The translations under genes and the position numbers were made by a program. The notes under the pieces were generated by a model. That model was not told the DNA's origin, searched no databases, and saw nothing but the letters and a program-made list of their open reading frames with translations. DNA of 7,774 bases from positions 1 through 7,774 of the forward strand of contig JAJTHX010000121.1 of NCBI GenBank assembly GCA_021300125.1, given 5' to 3'. Shown here piece by piece: positions 1 to 6,552 of this stretch; the first letter of the stretch is position 1; each line of letters opens with the position of its first letter. Source of the DNA: Betaproteobacteria bacterium. Lineage in GTDB: Bacteria; Pseudomonadota; Gammaproteobacteria; Burkholderiales; SG8-41.

Positions 1-692
1 AAGCGCTCGGTTAGAAAGCGGATTTCAGCCGGATCCTGCACTTCCCCGTTGGCCAGCAATCCGCCGAGCAGTATCCGCGCACTTTCAATCTCGCCCAGGT
101 CTTCGAGGATGAAAATACGCATTTGCCGGGCCCAGTTCGAAGCCGTGCCGGCATGGGCGGCAATGTCGTTGGCGTAACGCAGGGCCAGCACCGGGTCGTG
201 CAGGCGATGCTTGGCCATGATCGCGCAATGCGCCATCCATCGCCAGCGCAGGTCCGGCGCCTCAAGAAAACGCGCATGCACGAAGTCGCACATCCGGCGC
301 TGTTTCTCGGGCAATGGCACCTGGCTATACAACTGGGAGGCCATCATCAGCGGATACGAGCCGCGATGATCGAGCAAGAGTCCCAGTGCCAGCCATTGCT
401 CCACACGGTCGTAATCGAGTGCGGCATAGGGAATGCTGATGCCGGGCTGGTTGTCGAAGGCCTGCAGGTAAAGCATGGCCAGCTGGCTGGCCGGGAGGGT
501 TTCACCAAAACTGGCGGCGGCCATCCAGTGTGCCGGCGGCGGCTCGGGCAGGATTTCGGCTCTCGCCCCGGGCGAAGGCTTGAGTCCGTGGAGCAGACAC
601 TGCAGGAGCAGGGCCGCTGCCAGTATTGCCCTTACCCCTGCGGGGACCGCGCTGAGCGGGCGCTCCTCCAGACCCGCGATCAGCGTGGCCAA
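1..692 (-). CDS. Membrane-anchored helical protein of unknown function, partner of the ABC permease (3' end outside window)
   Basis: One uninterrupted frame runs from a TTG at 692-690 to the window edge, giving 230 visible residues; the C-terminus lies beyond position 1. I chose the TTG because it follows the permease stop (693-695) directly and has GGCGGAG ending 7 bases upstream; the first in-frame ATG (codon 57) would remove the membrane segment. Residues 1-19 are short and polar to mixed, residues 20-37 (VRAILAAALLLQCLLHGL) form one hydrophobic helix, then comes a Pro-rich linker, and the rest is helical with repeated Leu/Ala/Arg patterns that resemble TPR-like solenoids. Notable stretches are LQAFDNQPGISIPY (residues 75-88), WARQMRIF and EDLGEIESARILLGGLLA near the visible end. 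I do not recognise a named family. Its tight coupling to the permease suggests an accessory subunit of that transporter; the soluble part is probably periplasmic. Confidence is high that it is a gene and low for any function. Confidence 0.82.
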   Translation of the reverse strand, partial: MATLIAGLEERPLSAVPAGVRAILAAALLLQCLLHGLKPSPGARAEILPEPPPAHWMAAASFGETLPASQLAMLYLQAFDNQPGISIPYAALDYDRVEQWLALGLLLDHRGSYPLMMASQLYSQVPLPEKQRRMCDFVHARFLEAPDLRWRWMAHCAIMAKHRLHDPVLALRYANDIAAHAGTASNWARQMRIFILEDLGEIESARILLGGLLANGEVQDPAEIRFLTER

Positions 693-1457
693 TCAGAAAC
701 TCCGCCGGTGAAAGTCGAACAGCGCCGCCGCAGCGAGCAGGACCAGGTACACCGCGGACTGCGCCGCAATGAGCCCGAGTTCGGCTGCGGCTGGCGGTGC
801 GTCGGCCAGCCACGCGGTCCGCGTCCATTGATCGAGTGCCGGCAGCAGGTAGGCGAGGACCTCGACCAGGCCATGGGTGAACTGCAGGGTCCAATCGGTG
901 CTGCCGCCTACGGGATTCGCGCTCATCAGTCGCATGGCATCGATGCTGCGACAGACCAGGTAGAAGCCTGCAACGAAGGCGGATGCCGGCAGCAGCTGGT
1001 TAAAGGTGACGATGCAGAACAGCGACAGTGTTGCCACCAGTGCCAGTTCCAGGCCGAGTGAGAGCCCCCACGCGGCCGCAGAAGCGAATGGGGCCAGCGC
1101 GAAAGCCGGGAGCGACAGCAACAGGGCGACCATGGCAGAGGCAGTCAGGAAGCCGCAGAGTTTGCCGAGGATATAATGGCTGCGCTGCACATCGAGGGCG
1201 AGCACCGCTTCGAGCCCCTTGTCGCTGAATTCTCGGGACATGCTGGAGAGCACATAAACGGCAACGAGGAACACCGCACTCAGGCGGGCCAAGGCGGAGT
1301 AAAAGGCAACCTGGAAGCGGACGGCCTCGGTTACGGCTAGCTCGCGCACGAAGAAACTCGCAGACAGGGCCAGCAACAGTATCAATGCCGCGGTCAGGGG
1401 CAGGCGGGTGCGCAGCGCCTCAAGCGCGGTGAATTTTCCGATAGTACCGATATGCAC
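693..1457 (-). CDS. ABC-2-type transporter permease
   Basis: A 254-residue polytopic membrane protein with about six hydrophobic segments, near residues 19-36, 58-72, 104-123, 132-152, 153-170 and 228-247. The motif SREFSDKGLEAVLALDVQRSHY (about residues 74-95) between segments 2 and 3 is the cytoplasmic loop typical of ABC-2 permeases, where the ATPase usually docks; this is family knowledge plus inference. Length matches single-domain ABC-2 permeases, which work as dimers with a separate ATPase to export polysaccharides, lipids or drugs. The substrate cannot be told from the sequence. The start is GTG at 1457-1455, with AGGG (1467-1470) 9 bases upstream. It is the first gene of a leftward operon and runs directly into the membrane-anchored protein at 692. 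No ATPase gene is visible; it may lie left of the window. Confidence 0.85.
   Translation of the reverse strand: MHIGTIGKFTALEALRTRLPLTAALILLLALSASFFVRELAVTEAVRFQVAFYSALARLSAVFLVAVYVLSSMSREFSDKGLEAVLALDVQRSHYILGKLCGFLTASAMVALLLSLPAFALAPFASAAAWGLSLGLELALVATLSLFCIVTFNQLLPASAFVAGFYLVCRSIDAMRLMSANPVGGSTDWTLQFTHGLVEVLAYLLPALDQWTRTAWLADAPPAAAELGLIAAQSAVYLVLLAAAALFDFHRRSF
700..706 (-). promoter_or_regulatory. Ribosome binding site supporting the TTG start at 692
   Basis: GGCGGAG on the minus strand lies inside the last codons of the permease gene, 7 bases before the TTG at 692-690. This spacing is normal and is the main reason for accepting a TTG start that follows the TGA directly. Confidence 0.6.
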
Positions 1458-1498
1458 GAAGTATTACCCTGCCGTTTGCCTGAACGTTGCAAATCTGG

Positions 1499-1529
1499 AG
1501 TATAGCCAATCAAGATGCCGGCACAGCAA
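1499..1529 (-). promoter_or_regulatory. Candidate sigma70-type promoter of the permease operon
   Basis: Reading leftward, TTGCTG (1529-1524) and TATACT (1504-1499) are separated by 19 bases, longer than the optimal 17. TATACT differs from the consensus -10 at one base. The implied transcript would begin near 1492, leaving a leader of about 35 bases with AGGG before the GTG at 1457. The -35 half falls inside the first codons of the divergent kinase, so the two genes could interfere. The gap 1458-1514 is the only space available for promoters of both genes. On the plus strand TATAGC at 1501-1506 is so close to the kinase ATG (1515) that it would give an almost leaderless mRNA, so I do not call it. 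Confidence 0.3.
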
Positions 1530-3239
1530 ACCACCAGCGCTACCCGCGACCGCACGCAAGCCGGAACGGCGCGCTTCCAGAACACCCGACTTGCCCTGAT
1601 GCTGCTGTCGCTGCATCTGGCGATTGCCTGGGATACCGGTTCATGGTGGGCGCGGGGGCTGTTGCTGGCTCATTTCGGCCTGTTCCTGCTCTGGCAGCCG
1701 GTATGGAGCAGCGAGCGACGGATTCCGACTGGGCAGGGCCTGCTGATACTGGGTCTTGGCGGGCTGTTTGCCTTGTCAAGCAACTGGTGGCTGATCATGG
1801 GCTGGATTTCCATGCTGTTCGCGCTGATCGGCGGCAGCGTAGTCACTACGCTATCCCGCGGAGCGCGCAATGGAGCGGTCATCGCAGCTGCCTATCTCAT
1901 TACCATGCTGCTGGCCTGGGTCTTGCCACACCTGGCAAACGATTCGCTGATTATCAACCAGACGGCGCCCTTCATACGCTTCGGCCCGCTATTCATGCTC
2001 CTGATCGTGCTGGCAATACCTGCTGCGGAACGCCCGTCGGCCTCTCCGGTGATCCTCGATCTGTTTTACACCCTGTTCCTGTTCCTGCTGGCGTTAGTGA
2101 TTGCCCTGGGTTGCTTTGTCATCCTGGAACGGCAGGTTTTGCATGGGGAAAAAGCTTATCTCTTCAGTGTGATCCAAGTGCTGCTGGTGATTGCCGCCCT
2201 GCTGGTGGCACTGTCCTGGCTGTGGGATCCCCGGGCAGGATTCAGCGGCATCGGCGCCCTGCTGTCCCGCTACCTGCTGGGTCTAGGGCTGCCGTTCGAG
2301 CAGCGCATGCGAAGGCTAGCCAACCTGGCGGAAACCGAAACCCGGCCCGAGCAATTCCTGCGAGCGGCATTGAGCGATCTGCTCGATCTGCCCCAGACCA
2401 ACGGCTACGCCTGGGTTACCAAGGGTTCCTCCGGCGAGGTGGGCCGGCATGAAGGCGTCAGGGAGTCGTTCCAGACAGGCGCCCTACGAATCGAGCTTTA
2501 TGCGTTGCGCGCACCAACCCCGGCAATCCTGCTCCACCAGAAACTGCTGCTACAGATGGTGGGTCATTTTTACGAGGCTTTACTGCGTGAAGAACAGCAA
2601 CGGCAGTCAGCCTACACCCAGGCTATCTACGAAACCGGCGCCCGGCTTACGCACGATATAAAAAATCTGCTGCAATCTTTGCACTCGATCTGTGCGGCTG
2701 CCGAGTTGCGCTCTGGCGACGAGGCCGCATTCAGGGCGCTGGTGCAACGGCAGCTCCCGCAGATTACTTGGCGTCTGGCGGTGACCCTGGACAAACTCAG
2801 ATCGCCCGAATTGTCTGTCCATTCCGATGCCGAGGCTGCTGACTGGTGGAGTGATCTTAAGGTGCGTTACGCCGGACGCAATATCCAGTTTTTGCCGTTG
2901 ATGCCGGAAGCCTGTGTCCGCTTGCCCGCGGAATTGTTCAGCAGCGTGGCTGAAACTCTCCTCGAGACCGGTTTGTACAAAATCAGCGAAGGCAGGGCTT
3001 CACAACTGACTGTGCAGCTTGAGCAGGGACCTTCGCTGCTGGTCACCGACGATGGCGTAGCCATTGATCCGCACAAGGCCGGGCAGTTGTTCATGCGTCC
3101 CGTGGACTCGGAGAGCGGTTTGGGGGTTGGCCTTTATCAGGTGGCGGGATTTGCTGTCAAGAACCGCTACCAGCTGCAGCTTGCCGAAAACAGGCAGGGT
3201 CGAGTTTGCTTCGCGCTGAGGCCCCAGAGCGAGGGGTGA
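1515..3239 (+). CDS. Membrane sensor histidine kinase, PrsK-like H-box
   Basis: A 574-residue kinase. The first 240 residues contain about eight hydrophobic segments (near 27-41, 46-62, 74-88, 90-109, 119-139, 151-169, 180-203, 216-236) with short loops, so the signal is probably sensed in or at the membrane. Residues 260-357 could be a GAF-like cytoplasmic domain (weak). The dimerisation helix carries LTHDIKNLLQSL with phosphoacceptor His380 and HDxKN spacing like that of the PEP-CTERM kinase PrsK. The ATPase domain covers about 440-570: the G1 box is VTDDGVAID (510-518) and the G2 box SGLGVGLYQ (534-542). The N box is degenerate: TLLETGLYK (481-489) has Thr where the Mg-binding Asn is expected. 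Autophosphorylation and signalling to a response regulator are therefore likely but not certain. No regulator gene is adjacent, and no exopolysaccharide genes are visible to support a true PrsK role. The ATG at 1515 is the first in-frame start; GGAG (1497-1500) lies 14 bases upstream, rather far. Confidence 0.88.
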   Translation: MPAQQTTSATRDRTQAGTARFQNTRLALMLLSLHLAIAWDTGSWWARGLLLAHFGLFLLWQPVWSSERRIPTGQGLLILGLGGLFALSSNWWLIMGWISMLFALIGGSVVTTLSRGARNGAVIAAAYLITMLLAWVLPHLANDSLIINQTAPFIRFGPLFMLLIVLAIPAAERPSASPVILDLFYTLFLFLLALVIALGCFVILERQVLHGEKAYLFSVIQVLLVIAALLVALSWLWDPRAGFSGIGALLSRYLLGLGLPFEQRMRRLANLAETETRPEQFLRAALSDLLDLPQTNGYAWVTKGSSGEVGRHEGVRESFQTGALRIELYALRAPTPAILLHQKLLLQMVGHFYEALLREEQQRQSAYTQAIYETGARLTHDIKNLLQSLHSICAAAELRSGDEAAFRALVQRQLPQITWRLAVTLDKLRSPELSVHSDAEAADWWSDLKVRYAGRNIQFLPLMPEACVRLPAELFSSVAETLLETGLYKISEGRASQLTVQLEQGPSLLVTDDGVAIDPHKAGQLFMRPVDSESGLGVGLYQVAGFAVKNRYQLQLAENRQGRVCFALRPQSEG

Positions 3240-3249
3240 TGGCGAAAAC

Positions 3250-4041
3250 TCAGGGCAGCTTGTTGGCCGCCACCAGGCGGCTGAACAGCACGTTGGGCGA
3301 CAGCCAAATCACGATGTCATCGAAGGCGCCGCTGCCACTGTCAGTTCGTACGCGACTGACCAGGCTGTAAGGGTAGGTCCCACCAGCGTTCTCGGCTTCA
3401 TGCGTGGAAGCGTCCGTCGCAGAAATCTGCACATTGCTGCTGGAGTTCATTGCACCAAAACCGTTCTTGCCGTGCGAAACGATCGCGGCTGGGACATTAT
3501 CCGCAACATAGCTGTTTGCCACGCCTCCGACCGTGCACACCGCATTGCTGGGGGCGCCCGCGCATACCTTGATGTTTCCCGCTGAACTCAGTGCCATCGT
3601 CGTTGCGGGTGAGCGGTTAGTGAAAGCGGAAGTCGCGAGGTAGCGGTAACGGTTGCCCCAGGGGTCCGATGGAGTCACTCCCAGGGTGACCCAGGGCAGA
3701 TTGCCGTCCTCGACCGCGCAGATGCCGGTGCCGCTGTTGAAATCCTCGATGCCGTCGTTGGCGGTGTCGTTGACAGTACCCGCGCCGCCGCTGGTGCGGT
3801 CGGGGCAGGGCAGACGCGGCGTGGCCTGTGACAGCGCGAAACCGACCAGGGCTTCCAGCATTTCCGTCATTGCCCGTTCAGCCTCTTTCGCCTGGCGTTC
3901 CTCGGTTTGTGTCGCCAATGGCGCGAGCAGAACACCAAGCACCAGGGTCAGGATGAACAGGCTGACCGCGATCTCGATCAGGGTGAAGCCCCGAGAGCTT
4001 CTGGAGATCCGGTCACTGAGCGACAATGGCAACCTGGTCAT
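3250..4041 (-). CDS. Type IV prepilin-like protein with GspG-like ectodomain
   Basis: A 263-residue prepilin. Residues 1-18 form a basic leader ending in Gly18, followed by mature FTLIEIAVSLFIL with Glu23 as the conserved Glu5; this is a textbook prepilin peptidase site and N-terminal helix. The ectodomain has LPCPD (77-81), LPWVTLG (115-121), DPWGNRYRY (126-134), AAIVSHGKNG (185-194) and FDDIVIWLS (240-248). DPWGN followed by an S-x-G-x-x-G strand is typical of GspG-type pseudopilins, where a loop binds calcium. Four cysteines (79, 108, 160, 169) could form two disulfides. I start it at the ATG at 4041 because longer versions of this frame lie inside the upstream gene in the wrong frame; no good ribosome site is seen, so translation is probably coupled through the 29-base overlap. 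It is likely a minor or major subunit of the fibre assembled by the upstream genes. It ends 10 bases from the convergent kinase. Confidence 0.88.
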   Translation of the reverse strand: MTRLPLSLSDRISRSSRGFTLIEIAVSLFILTLVLGVLLAPLATQTEERQAKEAERAMTEMLEALVGFALSQATPRLPCPDRTSGGAGTVNDTANDGIEDFNSGTGICAVEDGNLPWVTLGVTPSDPWGNRYRYLATSAFTNRSPATTMALSSAGNIKVCAGAPSNAVCTVGGVANSYVADNVPAAIVSHGKNGFGAMNSSSNVQISATDASTHEAENAGGTYPYSLVSRVRTDSGSGAFDDIVIWLSPNVLFSRLVAANKLP

Positions 4042-5902
4042 TAAAGGTGCTGCTGCGCGGAGTCTGGCGGTCGAAGGTGTTGGAGCCAAACGCCCAGTTG
4101 TTCGAACTGTCGAAATAGTTCGACAGCGTGGTGTTGTGCGGGGATCGGTTTTGCGTGCTGAGCATTGGGCCGGCCCCAAGTACCACAGCCTGCGCCGAAG
4201 ACGTTTGTGTTTTGGTGTTGACGAGCACGCTGAGACACCCGCCGGCGCAGTTGTTGCCGGCGCCTGGCTGGTAGCCGGAGGCGATCGCGGCGTACGTGAA
4301 GCGATGCCATTCATTAGCGACGTACCAGGCCGGCAGTACGGGGTAGAAGGTGATGCCGCTGGTGCGGATTGAATAGCCGCCACCTGCGCTTTCGTGGCCG
4401 AAACCGACGATCTCGGGGCCAAAGACCCAGCTGCCCCCATTGAAGGGATTCCAGGACGTGGTGATGTTACTGTCATCGTAATCGATGATTTCAAGGGTGA
4501 CGCTGGTGAGGGTGGTGCGGTTGACTGCGCGCGTGGTCAGCGCTGAGGATACCGCCGGGGAGATCACCAGATTACTTGAGGTTGGATCGTTGCTGACCGT
4601 GGGCGTGGTGGTACTGCCGGTGTAGCGCAGTGTAATGGAACGGCGGGTTACGCCCGGCTTTGGGTTGTTGACTGATGCGGTGCATTCGACGCGATGCATT
4701 CCGGTCGGGGACCACAGACAGCTGCCTTGGCCAGCAGGAACCGTATAGTTGCGTATTTCAGAGGGGTTTACAGTGCCCCCGTGGTCGACCGGTGGCGAAC
4801 CCCCCAGTGTCCAGGTAAAGCCGGTCGTAAAGGAGCTGTCGGGCACGTGGGTGGGTACCATGCCCCGCGCAGTACCGACACTCGCATCAGGTGTTGAGCC
4901 ACCGGCAGGATTAAACGCCGCGAGCCAGGGGTAACGGGGTTGGGGGGCGCTATCGCTATAGGTCGTTGAGAAACTGCGCAGGGCTCCGGCAATCGTGCTG
5001 GCGACATGGTTTTCAACGGCAGCCATCAGGTCGTCGATGGTGACATACAGCAGCCTGTCGTTGAAGGTATTGCTGGCGTCACCTGCGATGAAGTCGTTAT
5101 CCAGGTCGGCGTTGCTGTAGGTGCCGGGCGTGCAGGGCGGGCTGCAGCCGCTTGCGACGGTGACCGAGTCGAGAAAATCCGAGGCGCCGCCGAGGTTGGG
5201 GGCCGCCCGGCGCTGCTGATTGCCGACTACTCCGCCGGGGACAATGACGACAAAAGCTACGCGGTTACTCAGCACATTGCCATTGGTATCGCGGACTGTG
5301 AGCCAGGGGTAGGGCAGACTGGTCATGCTGGCGCAGACATGGCTGCCGGGGTAACTGCGCGTGATGAGTTCCGAGTTGAGCACGCTGAGGCAAGCGTCGA
5401 TACGGGTCAGATTGGCGGATACCGCATACCAAGGCATGCGGCCTTCTGCATCCTGCTCGCTGGGCGCAGGGATTGAGGCCTTCAGCAGCCGCCAGGGCAG
5501 GCGACCGAGGCATCGCACGTTGACGCTGGCGCTGATCAGCGGCATCCCCGTCGGCTTGGTTCCATCCAGGCAGCCAGACTCTGCGTCGCCGTCATAGTTC
5601 GGCGTCGACTCCGCGGTGTCGGCGACATCCGGGGCGGGCAAATCACCGGGGCGGTTTATACCGGGGCTGGCCGTCGATCCGCTGGTGATCGCCCAGCCGA
5701 TCAGCACCTGCTTGGATTCAGCAAGTATCCTGGATTGATCGACAGCATCCCTGCTATGGAGGGTGCGTGCGGTGAGCATCGAGGTCACTGCTACCGTGCC
5801 TAACGCGCCCATGATCATCACCACAATATACATGCCAAAGCCACGCTGGGATCGCGTTGTTCGTGGCGGTGACGTGCAGCGATCGGTCGGCCTCGGGAAC
5901 AT
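4013..5902 (-). CDS. Very large pilin-like protein (about 629 residues), candidate fibre tip subunit
   Basis: The N-terminus has a 21-residue basic leader ending QRG, then FGMYIVVMIMGALGTVAVTSML, a single hydrophobic helix (22-45) as in prepilins, but the residue at mature position 5 is Ile instead of Glu. The next part has RPGDLPAPD (84-92), GRLPW (133-137), MPWYAVSANL (156-165), a strand VAFVVIVPGG (215-224) and FNDRLL (280-285). A related series returns near the C-terminus: LPAWYV (523-528), QAVVLGAG (571-578), QNR (584-586) and FNDQVAIV (620-627). Between them (about 328-520) is a Ser/Thr/Gly-rich, probably beta-stranded region. CxxxC pairs occur at 253-257 and 552-556. Known pilins are usually 150-250 residues; GspK and PilY1-like tip proteins are larger. 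The ATG at 5902 is preferred; a TTG at 5908 overlapping the previous stop (TTGA) would add two residues. No strong ribosome site is seen for either, suggesting coupled translation. Export and a fibre role are well supported; tip position is inference. Confidence 0.82.
   Translation of the reverse strand: MFPRPTDRCTSPPRTTRSQRGFGMYIVVMIMGALGTVAVTSMLTARTLHSRDAVDQSRILAESKQVLIGWAITSGSTASPGINRPGDLPAPDVADTAESTPNYDGDAESGCLDGTKPTGMPLISASVNVRCLGRLPWRLLKASIPAPSEQDAEGRMPWYAVSANLTRIDACLSVLNSELITRSYPGSHVCASMTSLPYPWLTVRDTNGNVLSNRVAFVVIVPGGVVGNQQRRAAPNLGGASDFLDSVTVASGCSPPCTPGTYSNADLDNDFIAGDASNTFNDRLLYVTIDDLMAAVENHVASTIAGALRSFSTTYSDSAPQPRYPWLAAFNPAGGSTPDASVGTARGMVPTHVPDSSFTTGFTWTLGGSPPVDHGGTVNPSEIRNYTVPAGQGSCLWSPTGMHRVECTASVNNPKPGVTRRSITLRYTGSTTTPTVSNDPTSSNLVISPAVSSALTTRAVNRTTLTSVTLEIIDYDDSNITTSWNPFNGGSWVFGPEIVGFGHESAGGGYSIRTSGITFYPVLPAWYVANEWHRFTYAAIASGYQPGAGNNCAGGCLSVLVNTKTQTSSAQAVVLGAGPMLSTQNRSPHNTTLSNYFDSSNNWAFGSNTFDRQTPRSSTFNDQVAIVAQ
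4107..4126. repeat. Perfect 8-bp inverted repeat (hairpin) within the large pilin-like gene
   Basis: CTGTCGAA (4107-4114) and TTCGACAG (4119-4126) are exact reverse complements around a 4-base loop. A second small palindrome, GTTCGAAC (4100-4107), touches it. In the leftward mRNA this stem would sit in codons for the Asn-Tyr-Phe-Asp stretch of the large pilin-like protein, about 65 bases before the ATG of the following prepilin. It has no U-run after it, so it is not a classical terminator. Confidence 0.6.
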
Positions 5903-5904
5903 GG

Positions 5905-6552
5905 TCAATTCTGTTTTTCGCGGCTGTCTTCCTGTGCCGCTTTGAGTTTGGCCGCCATGGCTGGATCAAGAGGTACATACTTCACTTGATCGCCCTCGCC
6001 GAGTACCGGCAATTTTTCCGGTATTGGCCCCCGGGCAGCGGACACTGGCTTGAGCTCGGCGTCGCGGGGCTTGGCCTCGGTGACTGACTTGTGCTGTGCG
6101 GCTGTGGCGTTGCGGGTATCGTTGGCCGGTCTTTCCTCCACCTTGCCCGAACTCATCTCGGCGCGCTGGCCGACTTTCAGGCGCAAGGCGTTCTGCGGCG
6201 CTCCTTGGGCGGGACGCAGAATCAGGCGACCGTCGCGTTCGACCCGGCCGGCGATCGACTGTGCCTGGCGCAACTCGGGTTCCGTCAAGGCCTTGTTGTT
6301 GACCCAGACCGTGACGCCGCCATCGGAACGGCGCACGATTCCCTCGTAGCTGACGACCTCGGGCGGGGCTTCGTCCCGGCTATGGGTGGCCGCCACTTTT
6401 TTCAGGCGCAGCAGATCGAGCTGATCGCGTTGCTCAGGTGTGAAAAACAAACGACCCAGCCCCGGGGTAGCGGGGACCACTGGAGGTTTTTGGGTCTGGG
6501 CCGAGGCAATGCCGGCTGACAGAAGACACATCATCAGCAACGGGACTCTCAT
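5905..6552 (-). CDS. Exported MshK/GspB-like pilus accessory protein
   Basis: A 215-residue protein beginning with a clear signal peptide, MRVPLLMMCLLSAGIASA, probably cut before QTQK. The mature part has RLFFTPEQRDQLDLLR (34-49), followed by a small beta domain at about 66-130: VSYEGIVRRSDGGVTVWVNN, then GRLILRP and ALRLKVGQ. This pattern (an 'own domain' strand, VWVN turn, closing LRLKVG strand) resembles the compact periplasmic domain of MshK and GspB proteins, which work with the secretin or pilus base; the assignment is by pattern only. Residues 130-215 are charged, Pro/Ala/Lys-rich and probably disordered. I start at the ATG at 6552, not the in-frame upstream start at 6612, because the signal peptide begins there and the ATGA overlap with the previous stop (6549-6551) is exact; GGGGACGGG lies just upstream. 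It is the third of five coupled genes. Confidence 0.78.
   Translation of the reverse strand: MRVPLLMMCLLSAGIASAQTQKPPVVPATPGLGRLFFTPEQRDQLDLLRLKKVAATHSRDEAPPEVVSYEGIVRRSDGGVTVWVNNKALTEPELRQAQSIAGRVERDGRLILRPAQGAPQNALRLKVGQRAEMSSGKVEERPANDTRNATAAQHKSVTEAKPRDAELKPVSAARGPIPEKLPVLGEGDQVKYVPLDPAMAAKLKAAQEDSREKQN

Noticed and set aside
480..505. Suspected frameshift in the gene at 1-692
   Set aside because: Careful re-reading of the reverse complement codon by codon shows one continuous frame from 692 to the window edge; the apparent shift came from a copying slip.
123..1061. Long plus-strand reading frame of 312 codons
   Set aside because: It lies antisense across two convincing genes, has low-complexity Gln/Arg/Gly-rich content with no domain, and is typical of open antisense frames in GC-rich DNA.
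1487..2452. Plus-strand reading frame of 321 codons overlapping the kinase
   Set aside because: It is out of frame with the kinase's membrane segments, and its translation has no hydrophobic or domain pattern.
3222..3252. Possible terminator between the convergent kinase and prepilin genes
   Set aside because: Only a 4-bp CCCC/GGGG stem is present with no T-run, and it lies within the kinase's last codons.
4042..4494. N-terminal extension of the prepilin frame up to 4494
   Set aside because: The extension is Ser/Pro/Arg-rich nonsense lying inside the large pilin-like gene; the prepilin leader clearly starts at 4041.
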